A stretch of DNA of 64,000 nt from Planomicrobium okeanokoites (GCF_003428875.1 NZ_QQRS01000002.1:124001-188000); one strand, 5' to 3'; shown: positions 26,133 through 35,690, counted from the first letter of the stretch. Translations and numbers: made by a program. The notes: generated by a model from the letters alone, not told the origin.

Positions 26133-26153
26133 GAGAAGTACTGTATACTTCTC
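26133..26153. promoter_or_regulatory. Perfect inverted repeat, candidate operator 2 of the sugar transporter
   Basis: GAGAAGTA-CTGTA-TACTTCTC, 8-bp arms with a 5-nt centre, lying between the two divergent units. A transcription-factor site is more likely than a terminator as no T tract follows. Confidence 0.5.
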
Positions 26154-26242
26154 GTTAATAAGTAAATTGAATTTTTAGTTAATTAGTCATAATTATTGTT
26201 ATTGTCGCTTTACTTTCCTGAAAAGAAAGTCGCAGGACCATC

Positions 26243-26263
26243 ACTTCGAAAGGCGAAGTTTTT
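26243..26263 (+). terminator. Terminator-like hairpin in the leader of the binding-protein gene
   Basis: ACTTCG/CGAAGT hairpin followed by TTTTC, 40 nt before the start codon. The stem is short, so it may be an attenuator or may have no role. Confidence 0.35.
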
Positions 26264-26303
26264 CAGATTCCATTTCAAATACTAAAGAAGGAGTGTCGAG
26301 CAA

Positions 26304-27626
26304 ATGAAAAAACTGCGTATGCCTCTGCTGGTTTTGACCAGCACCACGTTAATGCTTAGTGCCTGTGCAGGTTTCCAGACAAATAACAGCAGCGAGGAAG
26401 AAACGAATGAGGAGGGCAAAACCGTTGTCGACTTCTGGTCATTCTGGGGTTCTGAACTTAGACGCCCGGTCATCGATAAGATCGTAGCCGACTTCAACGC
26501 TTCACAGGATGAAATCGAAGTGAAGCACACATACAGCCCTTGGGGTGACATCTGGACCAAGGAGCTTGCGGCGATTGCTGCGGGAAATCCTCCTGATGTC
26601 GTCATCAACGATATCAACGCCACCGCCATCCGAGGAAAAGAAAATCAGGCGATGAACCTCTCTGAGTTCATGGATGACAGTTTTTCTGAGAAGTTCTACC
26701 CTGAGCTATGGAATGCCACCCTTTACGAAGGCGACTCTTATGGCATTCCCTTCAACACGGATACACGGGTTCTTTTCTATAATACAGACGCGTTTGAAGA
26801 AGCCGGCCTTGATCCTGAAGATCCACCGTCAACTTGGGCCGAACTTGAGGAATATGCAGCTAAGCTTGATGTGAAAAACGGCGATGATTATGATCGTCTC
26901 GGCTTCTATCCTTTATGGGGCGTCGGCTATGATGTATGGCTCTTAAATGCGAATGGCGAAAACTATTTCGGTGAAGATAATAATGTCGATAACGTAAATA
27001 TCAATACAGAAACGAATGCTGAAGTGTTGAACTGGCTCAAATCGTGGAGAGACCGTATCGGCGAAGATGTCGTCAATTCATATCAGGCTCAAATCGACAG
27101 CCAGCAAGGCAATCCGTTCTTCAGCGGCGACCTGGCGATGCTGGTGCAGCAGCCGACTTTCTATACACAAATCAGTGAATATGCCGAAGATCTGAATTTC
27201 GGTGTGGCACCGCTTCCTGAATATGAACCAGGAAACGGCCATACGAGCTGGGGCGGCGGGTTTGTCGCAGAAATTCCGGAAGGTTCAAGCGATCCTGAAG
27301 CTGCCTGGGCATTCATCGAATATCTGACTGGTGCTGAAGCTCAGGAATATTGGGCAGTCCAAAACTTTGATAATGTAGCGAATATTGAAGCTGCGGAAGC
27401 CGCAGCAGAAAACGACGAATTGTCTGAAGAAGGGCAGATGGTCTATCAGATGGCCGTCGAAAGCATGGAAAACACCTTGCTGACGCCAGCACCGGTGGAA
27501 GCTCCAGGATTTTATAATTACATCAATCCGCATGTCGATGAATTCTTCCTCGGATCGATGACCGCCGAAGAAGCTTTGGCACAGGCACAGGCGGATGTTG
27601 AAGATCTGATCCAGAAAAACCAGTAA
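26304..27626 (+). CDS. Extracellular sugar-binding lipoprotein (family 1)
   Basis: 440 residues. Lipoprotein signal peptide with lipobox LSAC and lipidated Cys21, followed by an acidic linker (SSEEETNEE). The rest is a family 1 solute-binding protein with typical VVDFWSFWGS start, AAGNPPDVVINDI, GIPFNTDTRVLFYNTDAF and a C-terminal AFIEYLTGAEAQEYW motif. It captures a sugar or oligosaccharide outside the cell and delivers it to the two permeases encoded directly downstream. Which sugar is not visible; no glycosidase gene is nearby. Start ATG follows AAGGAG. Confidence 0.93.
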   Translation: MKKLRMPLLVLTSTTLMLSACAGFQTNNSSEEETNEEGKTVVDFWSFWGSELRRPVIDKIVADFNASQDEIEVKHTYSPWGDIWTKELAAIAAGNPPDVVINDINATAIRGKENQAMNLSEFMDDSFSEKFYPELWNATLYEGDSYGIPFNTDTRVLFYNTDAFEEAGLDPEDPPSTWAELEEYAAKLDVKNGDDYDRLGFYPLWGVGYDVWLLNANGENYFGEDNNVDNVNINTETNAEVLNWLKSWRDRIGEDVVNSYQAQIDSQQGNPFFSGDLAMLVQQPTFYTQISEYAEDLNFGVAPLPEYEPGNGHTSWGGGFVAEIPEGSSDPEAAWAFIEYLTGAEAQEYWAVQNFDNVANIEAAEAAAENDELSEEGQMVYQMAVESMENTLLTPAPVEAPGFYNYINPHVDEFFLGSMTAEEALAQAQADVEDLIQKNQ

Positions 27627-27643
27627 ACTAGGGGGGAAGTCCT

Positions 27644-28555
27644 TTGGGGAAAAAAAGATTGACCATCAGGCGTAAGGAAAGCATCTACGGCTATATTTTC
27701 ATCATGCCGTTCATTGTCGGCTTCTTCGCTTTCACCGCTGGGCCATTATTGTTTTCTTTAGCCGGAAGTTTCACAGATTATAATATTACATCAAGAATGG
27801 ATTTCGTCGGAGTGGAAAACTATCAAACGCTCATCGTTGATGATGGTCTTTTCAGGACTTCCCTTTGGAACACAATCTATTATGTCGCTTTTTCAGTTCC
27901 TTTGACGACACTCGGTGCCATCTTCATTTCAGCGTTGCTGAACCAGGATGTTCCAGGCATCCGTGTTTTTCGGACATTGTATTATCTGCCTGCCGTCCTT
28001 TCAGGCGTCGGCGTCTATCTTTTATGGATGCAATTGCTTGAACCGGGGACCGGTATGGTGAACCTGCTGCTTGGGTGGGTCGGCATCGACGGACCCAATT
28101 GGCTGTATGATCCGGATTGGACGAAACCTTCACTGATCCTGATGAAACTTTGGAGTGTCGGCGGTTCCATGCTTCTCTATCTGGCAAGTATGCAAGGGGT
28201 CTCCAAATCCCTTTATGAAGCGGCGGAAATTGATGGTGCCAGCCGGTGGCGCCAATTTGTCCACATCACCATTCCAATGATTACGCCCGTCATCTTCTTT
28301 GATGTCGTAACCAGCCTCATTGGCGGTTTCCAAATTTTCCAGGAAGCGTATATCATGTCCGGCAACGGTGAAGGCGGCCCGGCAAATTCACTGTTATTCT
28401 ACAACCTTTATATGTGGAATCAGGCATTTGAAAACTTTGACATGGGTTACGCCATGGCCATGTCGTGGATTTTATTCGTCATCGTTTTCGTGCTTACCCT
28501 CATCAACCTGAAACTCGCTCCCCGCTGGGTGCATTATGAAGGGGAGGAGAAGTAA
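27644..28555 (+). CDS. Sugar ABC transporter permease (MalF type)
   Basis: 303 residues, six membrane segments. The ATPase-contact EAA loop is LYEAAEIDGASRWRQFVHI near residue 200. It pairs with the next gene product to form the membrane channel of the importer. The start is TTG at 27644, 8 nt after AGGGGGG, with no nearby ATG. It lies 17 nt after the binding-protein gene and directly adjoins the second permease. Confidence 0.92.
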   Translation: MGKKRLTIRRKESIYGYIFIMPFIVGFFAFTAGPLLFSLAGSFTDYNITSRMDFVGVENYQTLIVDDGLFRTSLWNTIYYVAFSVPLTTLGAIFISALLNQDVPGIRVFRTLYYLPAVLSGVGVYLLWMQLLEPGTGMVNLLLGWVGIDGPNWLYDPDWTKPSLILMKLWSVGGSMLLYLASMQGVSKSLYEAAEIDGASRWRQFVHITIPMITPVIFFDVVTSLIGGFQIFQEAYIMSGNGEGGPANSLLFYNLYMWNQAFENFDMGYAMAMSWILFVIVFVLTLINLKLAPRWVHYEGEEK

Positions 28556-29482
28556 ATGGCTAAGACAGATGATCGTTCAGATTATTTAACTGACGCAGAA
28601 CAAGCGGAAAGCCGATCTGCATTAAATACGAAGCCGCGGTATTGGGAACATCGCGGAAACCGCAACAATATGTGGCGTTTGTTTAATTTCGTTTTATTGG
28701 CGGCTGGCAGCCTGCTGATTCTGTCACCGCTCTGGTGGATGTTTGCCACTTCGCTTAAAACGATGGGGGAAGTCATGTCCTATCCCCCTTCCTTCTTTCC
28801 GGAATCCTGGGAATGGACCAATTACATCAGAGCCTGGCAGGCAGCTCCATTTACAACTTATACAATCAACACCATCACTATCACGACACTGGTTGTAATC
28901 GGCAGCGTGCTCGCCAACTCTTTTATCGCGTATGGGTTTGCGAAAATCCCATTCCGCGGTAAAGGGATCTGGTTTGCAATCGTCTTGTCGACGATGATGA
29001 TTCCAGGATTCGTAACACTGATTCCGCAATATGTGCTGTTCGCGAATCTGGGCTGGGTCAATACGTACTATCCGCTGATCGTCCCGCATTTCTTCGGAAG
29101 TGCTTTCTATATTTTCCTGCTGCGTCAATTCTATATGACGATTCCCACTGAATTGATTGAAGCGGCGAAAATCGAAGGCGCCAGCCATTTCTATATCTGG
29201 TGGAAGATCGGCCTCCCGTTAACGAAGCCAGCTCTTGCTACGGTAGCGATTTTCTCATTCAACGGTGCATGGAATGATTTCCTCGGCCCCTTGCTCTATT
29301 TGAATGACGAAAATCTTTATACCCTGCAACTCGGGCTTGCCGTATTCAAAGGACAGCTCAGCACGCAGTGGAATTATCTGATGGCCGGATCGCTGCTTGT
29401 TCTGCTGCCCGTCATCCTGCTGTTCTTCTTCTTCCAGAAATACTTTATCCAGGGAATTAACCTTTCTTCTGGAGGGAAATAA
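28556..29482 (+). CDS. Sugar ABC transporter permease (MalG type)
   Basis: 308 residues with an extra N-terminal charged stretch of about 40 residues before six membrane segments. The EAA loop is LIEAAKIEGASHFYIWWKI. The family-typical C-terminal end is FFQKYFIQGINLSSGGK. Its start codon directly follows the stop of the previous gene, and the ribosome-binding site (GGGGAGGAG) lies inside that gene, so the two permeases are made together. Confidence 0.92.
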   Translation: MAKTDDRSDYLTDAEQAESRSALNTKPRYWEHRGNRNNMWRLFNFVLLAAGSLLILSPLWWMFATSLKTMGEVMSYPPSFFPESWEWTNYIRAWQAAPFTTYTINTITITTLVVIGSVLANSFIAYGFAKIPFRGKGIWFAIVLSTMMIPGFVTLIPQYVLFANLGWVNTYYPLIVPHFFGSAFYIFLLRQFYMTIPTELIEAAKIEGASHFYIWWKIGLPLTKPALATVAIFSFNGAWNDFLGPLLYLNDENLYTLQLGLAVFKGQLSTQWNYLMAGSLLVLLPVILLFFFFQKYFIQGINLSSGGK

Positions 29483-29517
29483 AGAAAAGCGCTTCTTATT
29501 CTGCATACTGAACATAA

Positions 29518-29556
29518 ACAGCCCCCGAAAAAAAAATATTCGGGGGCTGTTTTTTC
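29518..29556. terminator. Bidirectional terminator
   Basis: Stem ACAGCCCCCGAA/TTCGGGGGCTGT with T tracts on both strands, between the sugar transporter operon and rlmN. Confidence 0.9.
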
Positions 29557-29562
29557 ATGCTA

Positions 29563-30636
29563 TTAAACTGTAGCTGGCTTTTTCTCTTTTTTGATTTGCT
29601 TGCTTCGAAGCTGACCGCAAGCAGCGTCGATGTCCGCGCCTTGCTCGTGGCGCACGCCGCAATTGATGCCTTTTTTCTTCAATGCATCGTAGAAAGCCGA
29701 AATCGCTTCCGGTGTACTTTGCTGATACTGGTCATGTTCGCTGACCGAGTTGTACGGAATCAAGTTGACGTACGAAAGATGGCGTTTGTCTTCGAGAAGT
29801 TTCGCCAATTTATTGGCTTCTTCGACATGGTCATTGACGTCACGCAGCAAAATGTATTCAAACGTGATGCGTCGGTTTGATTTCTCCAAATAGTAATCGA
29901 TGGCATCCATCAATTTTTCAATCGGATACGCTTTGTTGATTTTCATGATGCGCGAACGCAATTCATTTGTCGGTGCATGGATCGAAATAGCCAAGTTGAC
30001 CTGCAGGCCTTCATCTGCGTAATCGTAGATTTTCGGAACGATTCCGCTTGTGGAGACTGTAATATGGCGTGCGCCGATGGCAAGGCCTTTTTGCGAGTTG
30101 ACCACATGCAGGAAGTCCATCAGGTTGGTGTAGTTATCGAACGGTTCGCCGATACCCATAACCACGATATGGCTGACGCGCTCCTCTTTTTGCTGAGCGT
30201 CGAAATGCGCCTGCACTTGCATGATCTGTTCGACGATTTCGCCCGCGTTTAAATCGCGGCTCTTTTTCAAAAGTCCGCTCGCGCAGAAACTGCAGCCGAT
30301 ATTACAGCCGACCTGAGTTGTTACACAGACCGAGTTTCCGTATTTAAAGCGCATTAATACAGTTTCGATCAAGTTGCCGTCCTGAAGACGGAACAGGAAT
30401 TTAATCGTACCGTCAGCAGATTCCTGTTTCACCGCTTCTTCCAGCGTACGGATGGCGAAATTATCTTCCAGCAGCTGAATGACTTCTTTGCTCAAGTTGT
30501 TCATTTCAGAAAACTGGGATACGCGTTTGATATATAACCAGTCCCATACTTGTTCAGCACGGTACTTTTTCTGTCCATTTTCCAGGAACCATTCTTTTAG
30601 TTGGTCTATCGTTAATCCATATATGGAATTTTTCAT
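29563..30636 (-). CDS. rlmN: 23S rRNA/tRNA adenine-C2 methyltransferase RlmN
   Basis: Radical SAM enzyme that methylates C2 of A2503 in 23S rRNA and A37 in some tRNAs. 357 residues. The radical SAM cluster motif is CNIGCSFC near residue 115, with GIGEPF after it; the resolving C-terminal cysteine is in [13 protein letters not shown]. The sequence is of the Listeria/Bacillus type ([18 protein letters not shown]). The Cfr resistance relatives have a different motif region and gene context. The start ATG follows GAGGG at 7 nt; nine extra in-frame codons upstream lack a site. Confidence 0.93.
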   Translation of the reverse strand: MKNSIYGLTIDQLKEWFLENGQKKYRAEQVWDWLYIKRVSQFSEMNNLSKEVIQLLEDNFAIRTLEEAVKQESADGTIKFLFRLQDGNLIETVLMRFKYGNSVCVTTQVGCNIGCSFCASGLLKKSRDLNAGEIVEQIMQVQAHFDAQQKEERVSHIVVMGIGEPFDNYTNLMDFLHVVNSQKGLAIGARHITVSTSGIVPKIYDYADEGLQVNLAISIHAPTNELRSRIMKINKAYPIEKLMDAIDYYLEKSNRRITFEYILLRDVNDHVEEANKLAKLLEDKRHLSYVNLIPYNSVSEHDQYQQSTPEAISAFYDALKKKGINCGVRHEQGADIDAACGQLRSKQIKKEKKPATV

Positions 30637-30793
30637 TTTAGAACCCTCATTTCGGAATTTCACAATTGCTTATTATAATACTAAAAATAGATGTTTACAA
30701 CAACTATTTTCGTTTAAACAGAAAAGTCTGCCTTTTAGAAGGCTTAAAAGCCTATACCTGCGGGTATGAAAAATTAAAGAGGAGGTTTTACAT

Positions 30794-31270
30794 ATGACTT
30801 CTGTAGTCACGCATATCGGCCTGGCGGTGCCTGATCTGGACCGGGCCATCGACTGGTACAGTAAAGTATTCGGCTTCTACGTACTGGCCGGCCCTTTCGA
30901 ATTCGATGAAAGAAATGAAGAGCTCTTTACGATGACCCAGGATCTGCAAGGACCTGAAGTAAAACAGATGCGCAACGTCCATTTGATGACCAATAGTGGC
31001 GTGGGCCTTGAATTATTCGAATTCCAGCAGCCTGAATTCGCTGATGAAAAATCATATCCGCATGCCGGCTTCTTCCATATTTGCCTGATCGTCGAAGACA
31101 TCGTAGAAACGATTGAGAAAGTGGTGCTCCACGGCGGCAAACAGCGCAGCAAAATCTGGAACATCAATAAAGGCAAGCCGCATTACCTGGTCTATGCCGA
31201 AGATCCTTTCGGCCATATCATCGAGCTTTATACCCGCAGCACTGCCGAAATCTATGGCAATAGCCAATAG
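30794..31270 (+). CDS. VOC (glyoxalase/bleomycin-resistance) family protein
   Basis: 158 residues with two beta-alpha-beta-beta-beta modules. Possible metal ligands fall at the usual places: His in VTHIGLAVPDLD (residue 7), Glu in GLELFEF, His in HAGFFHICLIV and Glu in GHIIELYTR. The fold includes lactoylglutathione lyase, methylmalonyl-CoA epimerase and ring-cleaving dioxygenases; the exact reaction is not visible. Ribosome-binding site AGAGGAGG. Single gene with its own strong terminator. Confidence 0.88.
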   Translation: MTSVVTHIGLAVPDLDRAIDWYSKVFGFYVLAGPFEFDERNEELFTMTQDLQGPEVKQMRNVHLMTNSGVGLELFEFQQPEFADEKSYPHAGFFHICLIVEDIVETIEKVVLHGGKQRSKIWNINKGKPHYLVYAEDPFGHIIELYTRSTAEIYGNSQ

Positions 31271-31272
31271 CA

Positions 31273-31316
31273 AGAGCCAGCTCCCTTCTATTTAAGAGGG
31301 AGCTGGCTCTTTTTTG
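31273..31316 (+). terminator. Terminator of the VOC gene
   Basis: 13-bp stem AGAGCCAGCTCCC/GGGAGCTGGCTCT followed by TTTTTTG. Confidence 0.9.
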
Positions 31317-31332
31317 ATTATATATATTCTGC

Positions 31333-32847
31333 TTACACCAATTGCTCTTTTTCCTGCAGCATTGAACCTTTTTCCGCAAGTGCAGTATGCCAGGAGAATG
31401 CTTTTTCAAGGACATGCGGCGTCTGGCCGCCGCGTGTCAGCGCTTCTTCGTAATACTCGCGCATCTGCGCTTTGTAATCCGGATGGATGCAGTTTTCGAT
31501 AATCGTTTCGACACGCTGGCGAGGTGCCAGGCCGCGAAGATCCGCATAGCCCTGTTCAGTCACGAGCACATCGACGTCATGTTCCGTGTGATCAACATGC
31601 GAAACGAATGGTACGACGCTCGATATCTTGCCGCCTTTGGCAATGGACTTCGTAACGAAAATAGCCAGGCGCGCATTGCGGGCAAAGTCGCCGGAACCCC
31701 CGATGCCGTTCATCATTTTCGTACCGGACACATGCGTCGAATTGACGTTGCCGTAAATATCGAATTCAAGCGCTGTATTGATGGAAATTAAGCCGAGGCG
31801 TCGGATCAGCTCTGGATGGTTCGAAATTTCCTGTGGGCGCATGACGATTTTATCACGGTAATTTTCAAATTCACTGAAAACCTGTTTCATTTTCTGTTCG
31901 GACAATGTAATCGAACAGCAGGAAGCGAAGTCCACTTTGCCTGCGTCGATCAAGTCGAATACCGCATCCTGCAGCACTTCGGAATAGACTTCGAGGTTTT
32001 CAAATTCAGAGTCGATCATGCCGTGCAGCACGGCATTCGCAACAGAACCGATGCCGGACTGCAGCGGTGCCAGTTTTTCAGTCAGGCGGCCGGCGCGGAT
32101 TTCCGAACGGAAAAATTCCAACAGATGGTCAGCCATGATCTTCGTTTCAGCATCTGGCGGCACGATATTCGATGGGGAATCCTTCTGTTCCGTAAAGACG
32201 ATGCCGCGGATCCTTTCCATGTCCACCGGAATGCCGATTGTTCCGATGCGGTCTTCAACAGACGTCAACGGAATCGGATCGCGTTCACCCTGTTTACCGG
32301 TATCGTAGATGTCATGCAATCCTTCGAACAGTTCCGGCTGTGCCATATTGATCTCCACGATAATATTGCGCGCGTGTTTCGCGAAAACAGCCGAGTTGCC
32401 GACAGAAGTGGTCGGAATGATCATGCCGTCAGCAGTAATCGACAGCGCTTCAATGATGGCGAAATCGATCGGTTCAATAACATTGGAGCGCACCCATTCA
32501 GCTGTATGGGAAAGATGGTGATCGACAAAGAACATTTCACCTGAATTGATTTTGCTGCGCATGGCAGGTTCAGCCTGGAACGGCAAACGCTTGCCGACGA
32601 TTCCCGCTTCCGCAAACAGGCGGTCGATATCCGAACCGAGTGAAGCACCTGTGAATACATTCACTTTAAAAGTTTCAAACTCCGCCCGCTCCACTAACGC
32701 GAAAGGAACCGCTTTCACGTCGCCAGCGCGTGTAAAGCCGCTAAGTCCAAGCGTCATGCCGTCCTGTATCCACGAAGCCGCTTCCTGCGGGGAAACCACA
32801 CGGTCCTGAAGTTCTGCTGCTTTGATCCGGTTATTGTTGTTCGTCAT
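31333..32847 (-). CDS. Acetyl-CoA hydrolase/succinate CoA-transferase family, copy A
   Basis: 504 residues, of the YgfH/AarC/Cat1 group that moves CoA between succinate, acetate or propionate. Motifs include QDGMTLGLSGFTRAGD at the N-terminus, LQSGIGSVANAVL (CoA-binding GIG region), NTALEFDIYGNVNSTHVSG with the candidate catalytic Glu, and GIGGSGDFARNA. It is closely related to the copy at 34191 (about two thirds identical by eye). ATG at 32847 is chosen; the GTG three codons earlier is too near the GAGAG site. Its own promoter region holds a cre-like box. A LytTR gene lies between the two copies on the same strand. Confidence 0.9.
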   Translation of the reverse strand: MTNNNNRIKAAELQDRVVSPQEAASWIQDGMTLGLSGFTRAGDVKAVPFALVERAEFETFKVNVFTGASLGSDIDRLFAEAGIVGKRLPFQAEPAMRSKINSGEMFFVDHHLSHTAEWVRSNVIEPIDFAIIEALSITADGMIIPTTSVGNSAVFAKHARNIIVEINMAQPELFEGLHDIYDTGKQGERDPIPLTSVEDRIGTIGIPVDMERIRGIVFTEQKDSPSNIVPPDAETKIMADHLLEFFRSEIRAGRLTEKLAPLQSGIGSVANAVLHGMIDSEFENLEVYSEVLQDAVFDLIDAGKVDFASCCSITLSEQKMKQVFSEFENYRDKIVMRPQEISNHPELIRRLGLISINTALEFDIYGNVNSTHVSGTKMMNGIGGSGDFARNARLAIFVTKSIAKGGKISSVVPFVSHVDHTEHDVDVLVTEQGYADLRGLAPRQRVETIIENCIHPDYKAQMREYYEEALTRGGQTPHVLEKAFSWHTALAEKGSMLQEKEQLV

Positions 32848-32905
32848 ATCAATCACTCTCTTTCTGGAAGGTTTTTTATCTGATAAAGTCCGTCTGCCGA
32901 GAAAA

Positions 32906-32919
32906 ATAAAGCGTTTTCA
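32906..32919 (-). promoter_or_regulatory. Cre-like box upstream of CoA-transferase copy A
   Basis: TGAAAACGCTTTAT on the minus strand matches the cre consensus except at the last two positions; 59 bp before the start codon. CcpA control of acetate metabolism would make sense. Confidence 0.4.
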
Positions 32920-33033
32920 TTGTATGGAAGAAAATGAAGGCAGATTCCGGTGTTAATTATTAGATAATTTTAAACTATTCAGAGAGCGTTTTGAGTGATT
33001 TATGTATGGATAAGCAGTTATTGCGCTAAAGCA

Positions 33034-33062
33034 GAAAATCCCCTGCCTGAGCAAGGGATTTT
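33034..33062. terminator. Symmetrical hairpin, possible terminator
   Basis: AAAATCCC..GC/GC..GGGATTTT hairpin with a short loop, in the 622-bp gap upstream of CoA-transferase copy A. It may end transcription from the LytTR gene after the repeat element. Confidence 0.4.
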
Positions 33063-33139
33063 CACAGAATGTCGAATTAACTTCTTTTTAATACAGATTC
33101 ATAAAAGATGAACTTATAGAAATCTAGCTTAGATATGGA

Positions 33140-33416
33140 GTAAAACAGCGAAGACTCCCAGGGGATTAGAAACACAGTTGGCTTCCAAATGTGTTTCGAG
33201 CGAAGTGCTGAGATCCACTCGGACGAAGGGTAGCGAGTCCGAGTTAGCTCAGTGCAAGCCAAGCGCGGCCCAAGGTCCTCCGGCCAGCGCTTTGCGACGA
33301 AGCTAGCGCAGCGATGCAGGAGCAGCCTAAAAAAATGTGCTCCTGCAGTGCTGCGCACTTCGTCGCAAAGGCATTCTCCGTGCAAGACACGGCTAATGCC
33401 TTCGAAGCTGTTTTAC
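33140..33416. repeat. 277-bp structured element with terminal inverted repeats
   Basis: GTAAAACAGCGAAG at the left end and CTTCGAAGCTGTTTTAC at the right share a perfect 10-bp inverted end (GTAAAACAGC). Inside are the hairpin ACTCGGAC/GTCCGAGT, a long imperfect hairpin of about 30 bp (arms 33291-33326 and 33338-33370) and a nested hairpin GGCATT..CCGTG/CACGG..AATGCC. No credible protein is encoded and it is richer in G+C than its flanks. MITE-like or a dispersed structured repeat. Confidence 0.65.
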
Positions 33417-33469
33417 GTAATATCGATTATCTTTTTTATTCTCCCCAAACCGAGAAAATTATTTACTTA

Positions 33470-34114
33470 TCAAAACCCAAGCAGCTTCCTGAAATAACTC
33501 GAATAGGATTGGCTGACCGGGATGCGGCTGCCGTTATCCATTGCGAGCACAAATGTCGAGTGGGTGTCCGGATAGATTTCTTCTATATGATGGACATTCA
33601 CGATGAACGACCGGTGGCAGCGGATGAACGTTTCCCGCGGCAGTGAATATTCGAATTCCTGGAGCGAGTTTTTATTGGTGCCTGAAAAGCCCGCGGCATG
33701 AACATGTGTCTTCCGGTCTTTGACTTCAAGACAGACGACATCGTCAAAAGGGACCGGCTTCCAGCCATCCGGGCTCTTTACTGTCACTACTGATTTCCCT
33801 TCGGTATAGGAAGGATAAATCGCCATGACACAGCCCTGCGGTTCCCCGTTTACTTCAAACGGAACAGCCATGCCGTGATAGGGAACGCCGAATACTTCGC
33901 GGTCGATGAACTCGGAAGCTTTCTGATTCGTCATCAGCGCTTTATGCGCAATGGTCCCTTCCTTCACCGGATCGCCCGGTTTGATCTTCAGATCGATGCG
34001 CTTGCTCGGCCTGTAATAGATATACTGTTCCGTGTCCGCTACTGCAATTGAAATTTCATCGGAGAACAGTTCCCCCATGACATCCAGCAGCGAACCGAAA
34101 GTGAATTTTTCCAT
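33470..34114 (-). CDS. LytTR-family transcriptional regulator with sensor-like N-terminus
   Basis: 214 residues. The C-terminal 95 residues are a LytTR DNA-binding domain (VVCLEVKDRKTHVHA, EFEYSLPRETFIRCHRSFIVNVHHI, ending SQSYSSYFRKLLGF). The N-terminal 110 residues look like a PAS- or GAF-like ligand sensor (ISIAVADTEQYIYYRPS, GTIAHKALMTN, GMAVPFEVNGEPQGCVMAIYP) rather than a receiver domain. The start follows AGGAGG; 17 upstream in-frame codons have no site. It lies 76 nt after CoA-transferase copy B and before copy A, so it probably controls these genes in response to a metabolite; this is inference. Confidence 0.85.
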   Translation of the reverse strand: MEKFTFGSLLDVMGELFSDEISIAVADTEQYIYYRPSKRIDLKIKPGDPVKEGTIAHKALMTNQKASEFIDREVFGVPYHGMAVPFEVNGEPQGCVMAIYPSYTEGKSVVTVKSPDGWKPVPFDDVVCLEVKDRKTHVHAAGFSGTNKNSLQEFEYSLPRETFIRCHRSFIVNVHHIEEIYPDTHSTFVLAMDNGSRIPVSQSYSSYFRKLLGF

Positions 34115-34190
34115 GTGAATCCTCCTGTCCAAACTGATTGCTTCATTATAATGTATTTTCGGCAATCAAGGGTGCAGAAGGATGCCGAGA

Positions 34191-35690
34191 TTATTTTTCA
34201 AGCATGCTTCCGGTTTCAGCCAGACGCTGATGCCAGGAGAATGCTTTTTCAAGTACGTGCGGCGTCTGTCCGCCGCGAGTCAGCGCCTCTTCGTAATAAT
34301 TCCGCAATTGATCCCGGTAGGCCGGATCAGCACAATTTTCAATGATCAGACCGGCGCGTTCCCTTGGAGCCAGTCCGCGGAGATCAGCGTAGCCGTGCTC
34401 AGTAATAAGTACGTCCACATCATGCTCCGTATGATCGACATGCGTAACAAACGGCACGACACTTGAGATATTGCCGCCTTTGGCAGTCGATTTTGAAACG
34501 AAGATGGACAACCTTGAGTTGCGGGCAAAATCACCGGATCCACCGATGCCGTTCATCATCTTCGTTCCGGATACATGCGTGGAATTCACATTGCCGTAAA
34601 TATCAAATTCGAGAGCTGTATTAACCGCAATCAAACCGAGCCTCCGTATAAGCCCCGGATGATTCGTGATTTCCTGCGGCCGCAGAATAATCTTATCTTC
34701 GTATTTCCGGAAATCGGAATAGACCTGTGCCATTTTCTCTTTGGACAATGTAATCGCTGAACCGGAAGCAAAACGGAGGACATCTGCATCGATCAAATCA
34801 AACACTGCGTCCTGCAGCACTTCCGAATACATTTCAAGGTCATGGAATTCAGAACCGATGAGCCCGCGCAGAGCCGAGTTGGCAACCGAACCGACTCCCG
34901 ACTGGATCGGCGCCAATTTTTCCGTCAGCCGACCAGCACGGATTTCCGATCGCAGCAGCTCCAGCAGATGGCTGGCGATCGCTTCCGTTTCACTGTCAGG
35001 CGGAACGATCGTCGACGGCGAATCTACCTGATCTGTAAAAACAATGCCTTTTATCTTTTCCATATCAACCGGAATTCCCATCGTTCCGATGCGGTCGGCA
35101 ACATGCGACAGCGGAATCGGATTGCGGCCTTCGTGTGTGCCTGTGTCATATATATCATGTATCCGGTAAAGGCGCTCCGGCTGTTCCGTATTAATTTCTA
35201 CAATGACATTCTTTGCGTATTGGGCAAAAATAGCCGAGTTGCCGACAGAGGTCGTCGGAATGATCATGCCGTCTTTTGTGATCGAGATCGCTTCGATAAT
35301 GGCATAATCGATTGGCGTGATGATCCCATCACGGATCCATTCAGCCGTGTGGGACAGATGATGGTCGGTATAGAGAATTTCCCCTTCATTGATTTTTCTG
35401 CGCATCACCGGATCCGATTGAAAAGGCAGTCTCTTGTTGACGATGCCGGTCTGCGCGAACACTGTATCGATATTGGAACCGAGAGAAGCTCCCGTATAGA
35501 CATTCACCTTGAATTTCTCGGATTCCGCACGTTTCGCCAGCGCCAAAGGCACCGCTTTTGCATCTCCGGCCTGTGTAAATCCACTTAAACCGAGGGTCAT
35601 GCCGTCCTGTATCCATGAAGCCGCCTCTTCAGCACTGACCACCCGTTCCTGCAATGCTGTCGCTTTGATGCGTTCGAATCGTTTATCCAT
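34191..35690 (-). CDS. Acetyl-CoA hydrolase/succinate CoA-transferase family, copy B
   Basis: 499 residues with the same motifs as copy A (QDGMTLGLSGFTQAGD, LQSGVG-like IQSGVGSVANSAL, EFDIYGNVNSTHVSG, GIGGSGDFARNS). The two copies share domain order and length, so they arose by duplication. Small differences in the GSAITLS/CCSITLS region hint at different substrates. Start ATG follows AAGGGG. It heads a unit with the LytTR regulator gene. An inverted repeat lies about 35-70 bp upstream. Confidence 0.9.
   Translation of the reverse strand: MDKRFERIKATALQERVVSAEEAASWIQDGMTLGLSGFTQAGDAKAVPLALAKRAESEKFKVNVYTGASLGSNIDTVFAQTGIVNKRLPFQSDPVMRRKINEGEILYTDHHLSHTAEWIRDGIITPIDYAIIEAISITKDGMIIPTTSVGNSAIFAQYAKNVIVEINTEQPERLYRIHDIYDTGTHEGRNPIPLSHVADRIGTMGIPVDMEKIKGIVFTDQVDSPSTIVPPDSETEAIASHLLELLRSEIRAGRLTEKLAPIQSGVGSVANSALRGLIGSEFHDLEMYSEVLQDAVFDLIDADVLRFASGSAITLSKEKMAQVYSDFRKYEDKIILRPQEITNHPGLIRRLGLIAVNTALEFDIYGNVNSTHVSGTKMMNGIGGSGDFARNSRLSIFVSKSTAKGGNISSVVPFVTHVDHTEHDVDVLITEHGYADLRGLAPRERAGLIIENCADPAYRDQLRNYYEEALTRGGQTPHVLEKAFSWHQRLAETGSMLEK

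Noticed and set aside
29563..30636. Cfr-type antibiotic resistance methyltransferase
   Set aside because: Motif region ([19 protein letters not shown]) and whole-length pattern agree with housekeeping RlmN of Listeria/Bacillus type.
33077..33497. Several 80-110 codon frames in the gap behind the LytTR gene
   Set aside because: They cross the inverted-repeat element's hairpins, overlap each other on both strands, and lack ribosome-binding sites.
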